Source of the DNA: Allodiplogaster sudhausi | Taxonomy: Eukaryota > Nematoda > Chromadorea > Rhabditida > Diplogasteridae | Length of the DNA: 64,000 bases | Direction: 5' to 3' | Assembly: GCA_945643635.1 (NCBI GenBank) | Contig: CALZFC010000031.1 | Coordinates: 1,584,501 to 1,648,500 of the forward strand | In this document: in pieces, positions 56,711 through 64,000 of the stretch | Layout: each line of letters starts with the position of its first letter | Position numbering within the stretch: the stretch's first letter is position 1 | Made by a program: the position numbers and the translations under genes | The notes under the pieces: generated by a model | Told to the model about the DNA's origin: nothing | Databases searched by the model: none | What the model saw: the letters and a program-made list of their open reading frames with translations, nothing else

Positions 56711-57257
56711 CTTTTTGCTTCAATGAGACAAAATATCTTGGTTGTTCTGTCGCGGAAAGTATTGCAACCTAACAGGAAGGTATAGTCTTCCCTTGTTTAG
56801 ATTGTTTTCTTTGTTTTCAACATTGATTTGGTGTTCGCAGCCCTACGGTTAGAATGCACATTTAGTAATGCAAAATTTTCGTCGGACTTTTGTTAATTTC
56901 AGCTAACTGTAATTTAGCTATATATGGTGAAGCTCATTTTCGGATGGTGTTCAAGCGGGTAAGTTACCGTAATATATAACAAAGCTACCGTAATTAATAA
57001 ATGAAAGTCATCCTTCATTTTTGTAAAAATCATTTCCAGCATTTAATTGTAGCTGCTAAAAAAAGGTTAAAGTATCAAATAACACTCCAAGAATGATTTC
57101 CACATTAAATATAGATGTTATGCACTGTGTTTCATGGTGTTCAAGCGAATACGGTATAAACCTACCGTAATAAATTGCTGAAAATCATGCTTATTGTTGA
57201 TCCATATTGATATTTCTCAAATTCCTCTGCTCAGAAATAGCTAATATATTGTGTTTC

Positions 57258-57420
57258 AGCGATGGCATGGACATGGAATGGTCGACATTCGCCAACAGTC
57301 GGACAACAAGCTGGACGCGCAGCTTCTCCTTCTGTTTCGTCCCATCCCCCCCCCCGGCTGCCTTCGAGATTGCACGCAAACACACAAGTGTTTTTTGCGT
57401 TGCTGTTTCTCTTGAACTTG
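57258..57420 (+). CDS. Possible terminal exon of an unrecognised gene
   Basis: After GTGTTTCAG, the frame RWHGHGMVDIRQQSDNKLDA continues to QLLLLFRPIPPPGC and stops near 57413. Other frames are also open across the C-homopolymer at 57349. There is no joined upstream exon and no family. Confidence 0.18.
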
Positions 57421-57784
57421 ATACTGTTCCTGTTCTTTTTCTTGTCACATTACTGTCGCTTTCCTACGTAAAATCATCGTTGGATACCTTTTAGGATGTT
57501 GCTCTCATTAATGGAGGCTTGATAGGATGTTTCTTTCATTAACCCTTGCACTCGTTAAAAAGTTACTTAATGTTGGCAGGCTTAATAATGCTCATCTTAA
57601 ATACTCTCTAGTTTCTAGTTAATAACATGAACGGCCCACATACTCCATAAAGCTTGTCCACTTTTATTCCACTTTTAACTAGTAGTAATGAAAGTCGAGA
57701 ATGGTGAAAGTCCTGCATGCCGTGGGTGGGAAATCTCTGAAGTTCTTTTTTTTCTTCTATGCCGTGCCACTATTTCTTACTATT

Positions 57785-57910
57785 TATGACTCTGATTCTT
57801 TCTCGTTCTCTCTACCTCCCTCCCTCTTTTTCTCTCCCCCTCTCTCTCTCTCTTTCTCTCTCACTCTCTCTCTCTCTCTCTCTTTCTCCCTCTCTGTCTC
57901 TCTCTATATC
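57785..57910. repeat. (CT)n microsatellite
   Basis: Imperfect CT/TTCC tract. Confidence 0.9.
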
Positions 57911-58059
57911 CCACATGATTGGCACAAACATTAGAAGAAGTGAAATAGAAAATGTAAAGCCGAAAAAAATTTAGTAGGCAGCGCCGAGATTCGTGGAAGG
58001 GTCGACGAGCGCTGAGCGCTGTTTGTCATGTTCGTCGACCCCTCAACGCTACTTTGACC

Positions 58060-58081
58060 AAGATTACATGTGCGGCTGATC
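58060..58081 (-). repeat. 22-bp inverted repeat, right copy
   Basis: Reverse complement of 53606-53627 with one mismatch. Confidence 0.5.
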
Positions 58082-58089
58082 TAACTCTT

Positions 58090-60199
58090 CGCTAAACTTC
58101 CTACAAGTTCATCACAAAACGTCTCTCACTTTCTTCGTCGGAATGATGCGAACTGAAGATAAGAGAATGGTGATAAAATAGATATGATATAAACTAGACA
58201 TGAAAAGAGAAGACAACGCAATGCGAACAAGAGATTCTCGAAGTATGGGGATAAAAAAAATCCAGCATAGAAAAAAACAAGACAAACTACATATATAGAT
58301 ACATATTTTTATGGCACAAGACTAGGCAAAAATCTGACGATATAAAACGAATAGTGAAAAATCAAAAGCTCAGAGTTGATATGGCCTCTTGCATCTGCTT
58401 GTTTTTTCTACTTCTCTATTTCACATGTATGTACATATCGATGTATATATATTAATGTATGTATGAGTGTACATATGGAATAGCGAATAAATCAACGGCG
58501 GGACATTGGAATGTGGGAAACGGAAGAATATGCAAGGACGGAGAAGGAAAGAAAATAGAGAAGGAAAATGACACGTCTGTTTAATTATTTATTCTTCAGG
58601 CACGTAAACATGCGAAGATGATTCGATGAAATGTAAAGTAAAGCGATGCTGACTAATTGAAACATTACATGGTATTTTTGACGAATAGAAAAGGAAAAAG
58701 GAAGTGTAAAATCAATATTACTGTGGCGGACGGCTGATTCATTGGGCGGAAAGAAAAACATCGAGAGAACGAGACATTTTGGGCTCAAATCGAAACGATT
58801 TGGGGGAAAAAGAAAACAGAAACTACGGCGGCGCCCATTCAAGACGCACACTTTACACTTGCGCTTTTACAAAAGGGGGCGAAGCACTAGCAGAATTGGA
58901 GAAGATGAGAAAGAGTTCAAGGACGGAGATGGCCAAGAGAGAAGAGAGACAGAGAAAGAGAGATAGAGAGAGAGAGACAGAGAAAGAAAGGGAGATATGA
59001 GGGAGAAATAAGAGAAGAAAGCACAGCGGAAAAACTCCATACATACATGTGACCAAGATATATATGTACATGCAAAAGGAAGTAGAGATGTGAATGTAAA
59101 TAGATATTATAAGTCAATCGCAGCTTCCGCTAAGAAGGAAGTATTTTCGTCCTTATTATATATATGTATGTATGTAAAGGGATAGCGACTGTACTACTCA
59201 AGCCGAGAAATATTACATGATTATTTGATGCGTTGACAAATATTTCCTAGAATTATATGTTTGAAATTATATATCATTAAAAAAATAAAATTCAAAAGAA
59301 TCTTAGTAGTCAAACACGGTGAGAAAAATGAAACATCGAATTGCACCTTTTTTCCTCTCGAAACCTTATAATCTAACCAAGAAAAATGTATTAAATTCTG
59401 AAAACGTAATATTGTGGAAATTGACAAATCGTACTGGGGCGGGAGTCTGGGACGTGGTTGGGAAAGGATTGACTAACAAATGGAAGAAGAAAGGAGGAAG
59501 GCTCACAAAGGCCTGCTGGATACATAGAAATGTAGATGGAAAAGATGATGCAGATGGGATGTGGTAAAGGGAGGAGGCAGCTGGGACAACTTGGAGCCGA
59601 TATCGGGCAGGGATTCGCTCTCTTGACGGACAGACTCGGCCGTCGCTTCAGCTGCCAGCATGCGTGCACATACCGATTGCACAGTTGCAGAGGAGAGAGG
59701 AAGAGGAGCAGAGAACGAGAGGGAAATCAAGAGGGAAAGAGAGAGAGCGAGGAGTGGAGAGACAGAGAGAGAAGAAGACAAATGCAAAAATACACGACGC
59801 GGCTTGCGAGGAGAAAAAGTGAGGAATATCTAGAGGCCACAACACACTAGCGACACTCGCCCGTTTGCGGCTGTGCAAACCCTTTGACAAACAGTGAATA
59901 TGTACTGCGAGTGAGAGAGAGAGAGGGTGGTAGAGAAAGAGAGAAGAACAGAAAGAAGAACAGAGAGAGAGAGAGAGTGTGTGGAGAGCGAGCAGAGAAA
60001 GAGAGGGAAGAACAGACCAAGGGAGAGAGCAGAGAAGCAGAGTGAATGGAACGAAACGTGCTGTGGACTTGGAACGGCAAAATATGTAAAGGCTCGGGGG
60101 AGAAGGAGAGAAAACTTGGTCTCGCGAGGAAGGAAAGTGTGCGTGCGGCCGTGTGTAACATCAGTGACAGAACTTTCGCACTTCTGTCTCTTTCTCATT

Positions 60200-60245
<46 letters not shown>

Positions 60246-61969
60246 CGTGCTGTAATGAGCCAGCCATTATGCCCGCACAAGCAGCTTGACTGACCAGGGG
60301 AGGGGTGATAATCACAGACCTGCTTAAGCTCCGCCCAGTCCACATTTGTGCATAAAGGGGTGTGCAGGACATTAATAGGCAATCTAATGACAGGTGGTTT
60401 AAGAGGGTGAATTGATATGTGGGTGAGCGCAGAGAAAAGCTCACTCTGTCGCAATGAACCACTTTCTAGTTTCCGTAAAATACTCTCTCTCCCTCTCTCT
60501 GTCACTGTCTCTCTGTCTCCCTGTCTCTCCCTGTCTCTCTCTCTCTCTTAATATGCATATGCATGAACATACAATTGTATATTTGTCGGCTGAATTATAT
60601 CAGAGCTGGCAGATGAATTCGCTCGCATACTATAAATACACAAATATATGCAGATGTAAAATATGTCAGGTGATTTCACCTCATAGAGTTTTCATAGAAA
60701 TAAGTCCAAAAGTTCAGTTAGTGTAGAAGTAAATGTCAGAAGCTACAAAAGTGATTCGTGCCACTGCAAAGTTTCACATTATTAAATCTATACGTGTTGC
60801 TAGGGAAAAAACAAAGAACACACTTGTAATATCAACACTTGTAATATCAACGCTTGTACACGTGGCACTGCACTCTTAGGCGATAGATTGTGGGCAGCAA
60901 GAGAGAGGGAAACAGAGAGAGAGAGTGTGAGAGAGAGAGTGAGAGAGCGAGAGAGTGAGAGAGCGCGAGACTGAGAGTGCGAGAGTGTGCGTGCGTGTGT
61001 GTAAGTGAGAGGGAGGGTGAGAGAGAAAGATGGAATGAATTAGGGAGAAACAGAGAAAGACAGACGCATACACAGAGAGCGTGCTAGACTAATGGAAGAA
61101 TTTTATCGAACCGGTTATCTTCAAAGATCGCGCTGAGTGATACGATTTATGGGGGGGGGGGGAAACTTGAAACATTCTTCGATCACAAACTACGTAACAC
61201 GGCGCGCGTTTCAGCTCCACCGGCTGGGCAGACCGAGGAAGCGCGTACAAAATATTCACGCCGAAATGGGAGGGGCGGGGTAAGGGGTGTGAAGGAGAGA
61301 CCCATCTCTCTCTCTCTCACTCTCTGTCTCTCTTGCCCGCCTCCCTCTCCCTTTCTCTCTCTCTCTCTCTCCCTCTCTCTCTCTTTCTCTCTCATTCCTC
61401 CTTCCCTCCCGCTCCCTCCGATGCACCCACGTTGCATCCGCAGACTGACTATGCGAAACATCTTGATGAACCTGATCACAGATCGGCAGAAAGAAGTCCT
61501 AAATACAAAACGAGAATGGAGGCAGCCGAAAGGTCACAAAGCGTAGCAATTTGTAGGCTGCTCTCTTCGTCATTAAGTAAATAGTATTTAGACACCGACC
61601 ACTTTTTCCATGTTTGCAGGAGTTAATTTTTTTGAATGTCGTAGTTAATTAGATCTCATTGATTTGTAATGCAGCGGTGATTGACTGATTCCTAAATTGA
61701 TCTGAATTAGAGTTGAAAATAGTCAGATTGGGACTGATTTTCTATGTCTCAAGTTCCATTCCGCTGTAGTGTCTGTGTCTTATCTCCGTCTTAATATTAT
61801 CGCTCTCTCTCCCCCCCCCTCTCCCCTTGCTTTATCTTCCGTTGTCCTTTACCCGAGGTCAGACGGCTCTCGAATTCTTTACGAGAATGTGTTGCTGATC
61901 TGATACAAATCTTGCATAGGACAGAGGAGCGGCCGGGCTAAAAGGGGGTCATACCCTCTCTGCCTTCTC

Positions 61970-62020
<51 letters not shown>

Positions 62021-63250
62021 ACTTTCATCTCTTTCCACGAAGTCGACACGAATCAGCGCTGCGAGGCACGCTGATCTGAAAACTGATTGTAACGCGAAAA
62101 TTGTGATAGCAGCGAGAGATAAGAGAGTGTCACGTACCATGAGGATATGAAGAGTAGACAAGGGGATTTAAGTTATCTTCAGAATCTATTCTTCTTTTAT
62201 CTCTTAGAGAGAAATGAGGATTCAAGAAAAATCCATAAAAATAATCATGACGGAAACACATGAGATGTTATTCGCCGAAACGAATGCTTCGTAGGAATGG
62301 TCATAGACTATTTCAAAGAAAGCGAGTGTCGACTTGTTTTGACAGCTCGGACAAGATTTTTTTAATGATCGGAAGCAATTTAAAAAAAGAATATAAGAAA
62401 TCAACAATTGATGTCTTCTTATTTATAGAAGGAAAAAATTTTTCTTCAAATATTGATAGTCGCCCTGTAATTCTTTGCTACACAAGAGCCTCTCTTATGC
62501 AGCCCTTCCTCGCCTTTCGATAATCGGACTTGCATAAATAAAACTAAACGCATTTGTGGCAATGATTAATCCGCTTCTTTCTCTCTCGATCAGTCTTTTC
62601 TCATGCATATTTATGTCCCATTGCATCTACATTGACATGGAAATCAATTGACGATGAGAACACCAAAAATAAAGAGAGCAAAAGAGATAAAAAGGGAAGT
62701 AGAAAGCTGAAGAAAAAAATCCATGACGTGAAAGGAGTAGTAAAAAGTGGATTCAGATTCAAACCCTTTTGTCCAAATCGAAAATAGAGAGCTAAACAGA
62801 ATTTAAATTGCACGCGTCACCTGTTTTTTGTTCATTTTGTTTTGATAAATAGAAGTGAGCCATCAATAGCAACTCCAGCCGAGTTGTATCAGAAATGTAG
62901 ACAATTACGGCATCGGATACGCCTTTTTCATGTCGCTTTTACATAGCAGATCACATTTTCCTGCTAGGAAGCTTTTGTATAAAAGACAAAAAAACCCCCA
63001 ACACAAAACAATGGTTGCTTAGTGCCGTCTAAATGTATTTCGTAACTGAGCAAGGAAGAGGAGCTGGACAAGCAATCTCCGTGGCAACATGTGATCATCA
63101 TCCTTCTTGTGCCAGCTACTTATTCATTTGAAAAAAAAGCAATTCCAACGATGACAGGCTATCACAAAGAAATAAATGATGCGAACTCATGATAGTTGTT
63201 GTAACTATCACGTTACAGTTTGATTGTATCATTATTTTATAATTAATCAG
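58090..63250. other. Microsatellite-rich region with no firm gene
   Basis: Ordinary AT-rich sequence alternates with GA/CT tracts (about 58955-58990, 59925-60000, 60203-60242, 60480-60550, 60895-60985, 61300-61395, 61975-62020) and G/C homopolymers (61151, 61811). Two minus-strand exon-like pieces were seen: about 59660-59605 (MLAAEATAESVRQESESLPD up to an AA/GTTGTC donor) and about 60360-60320 (NVDWAELKQ before GTCTGT). They could be upstream exons of the Gln-rich gene, but nothing connects them. Confidence 0.5.
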
Positions 63251-63252
63251 CT

Positions 63253-63360
63253 ATGAAGAAGGCCAGCTTTATCCCTCTTTTGGTCCCCGCCATTCTTTCT
63301 TTCCTTTCCTATTGTCGTTCCACCTTTGCTCCCGCATCGAATGAATGGACTGAAGTGTAG
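63253..63360 (+). CDS. Candidate signal-peptide exon or 35-residue micropeptide
   Basis: An ATG at 63253 opens MKKASFIPLLVPAILSFLSY followed by CRSTFAPASNEWTEV and a TAG at 63358. It has a basic N-terminus, a hydrophobic core and a plausible cleavage site after STFA, so it reads as a signal peptide. The stop overlaps a possible donor (GTGTAGAG), so this may be exon 1 of a secreted-peptide gene whose later exons lie beyond the window or were not recognised. Confidence 0.35.
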   Translation: MKKASFIPLLVPAILSFLSYCRSTFAPASNEWTEV

Positions 63361-64000
63361 AGTGAAACCACTCGACTCAGCGGGAGCCGGCTCAAGAGTG
63401 GAAGAGGTTTAAGCGGTCCGCTTACAATACGAACAATGTTTCACTGCTCTTTCTTCTTGCCCCCCCCCCTCTCCCTTTCTTTGCACTTCCGCTGATTTAA
63501 TTGATGTGCGACAATAATGGAGAAGAATAGAAACGCAGCAGGGAGCTCAATTCACTCAGCACTCTCTTTTGCATTGCAAAACAATTTCAATAAAAAGAAG
63601 AAAGGGTGTGAGCAAAAGTAAAAAGTAATTCGGCGTCATTGGAAATCCAGGCTTTGCGCAATCATAGTAATGACTGAAGGACATTATCCCTTTCCCCGTA
63701 TGCTACATCAATTTTGAGAACTTCAAAGGGAGCCGTAGTTCCTGCTTCTTCTATTCTTTTGGCGGGCGTGCAACACATATCGACGTGTCTCTTGACTGGG
63801 GCTGCTGATTCAGGCTCGTGCAGGAAATGCTAGGTATTCAATTGAATAGATAAATAGACAGCTCATAGAAGTGAGAGGGAAGAGACAGCGAGAGAAAAGA
63901 GAGAGAGAGAGATAGGGTAAGAGAAAGAGAGAGATAAACTTTACGATTTGCCGTCAAAGCAGAATAGTCTCGACGACGCTTCAGCCACAACAGAAAAGGA
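63361..64000. other. Right edge, no gene seen
   Basis: Contains a C8 homopolymer at about 63461 and a GA tract at about 63880-63935. No frame with splice support. Confidence 0.5.

Noticed and set aside
1..64000. CRISPR arrays, operons, ribosome binding sites, tRNA or rRNA genes
   Set aside because: The sequence is metazoan nuclear DNA. I found no spaced direct repeats of CRISPR type and no convincing tRNA A/B boxes or rRNA segments.

Overview
This window is genomic DNA of an invertebrate animal. Genes are split into many short exons by mostly short introns. (GA)n/(CT)n and ACATATGT-type microsatellites are everywhere, and transposons are nested inside one another. The protein set (Polycomb EED, single-Grx glutaredoxin-3, alpha-L-fucosidase, an SLC46-type carrier, a TIL protease inhibitor with an Ascaris-type CGxCEGTC signature) fits a bilaterian, perhaps an ecdysozoan. 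The excess of GC (and possibly GA) splice donors recalls what is reported for some copepods, but I cannot name the species.

Layout. 1-10.8 kb is a transposon nest. A TTAA-bordered element end and a 208-residue unknown coiled-coil protein (about 0.1-2.4 kb) are followed by a long foldback element (2441-10767). A decayed Ty3/gypsy retrotransposon (3311-8870) sits inside the left arm of that foldback. 11-20.2 kb is an alpha-L-fucosidase gene on the minus strand. Its 5 kb intron 6 contains, on the opposite strand, two complete three-exon genes for small cationic amphipathic secreted peptides (antimicrobial-peptide-like), and possibly a third, decayed one. A later intron carries a 1.1 kb foldback MITE. 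21.1-24.7 kb is a 16-exon EED-like gene, transcribed divergently from the fucosidase. 26.6-31.7 kb is a minus-strand SLC46-type transporter. 34.0-35.2 kb is a minus-strand secreted TIL-domain inhibitor. 36.6-38.7 kb is a MITE abutting the start of glutaredoxin-3. 39.5-39.9 kb is a small TATA-driven Gly/Ser/Pro-rich protein gene. 41.9-52.9 kb is the 3' part of a large minus-strand gene for a Gln/Ala/Pro-rich, probably nuclear, protein with a long polyglutamine tract. 53.6-58.1 kb holds diverged exon-like repeats and a recent 763-bp insertion flanked by 174-bp direct duplications. 58-64 kb is microsatellite-rich and almost empty, apart from a candidate signal-peptide exon at 63.25 kb.

Functionally the genes are independent; nothing like an operon is seen. 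The most unusual arrangement is the nested host-defence-type peptide cluster inside the fucosidase intron. The two peptide genes share exon structure, intron phase, TATA boxes and an upstream motif (GCCATTAGAG), so they look like a tandem duplication with conserved regulation. Exon boundaries were placed by eye from reading frame, splice sites and family similarity; no alignment or search was run.
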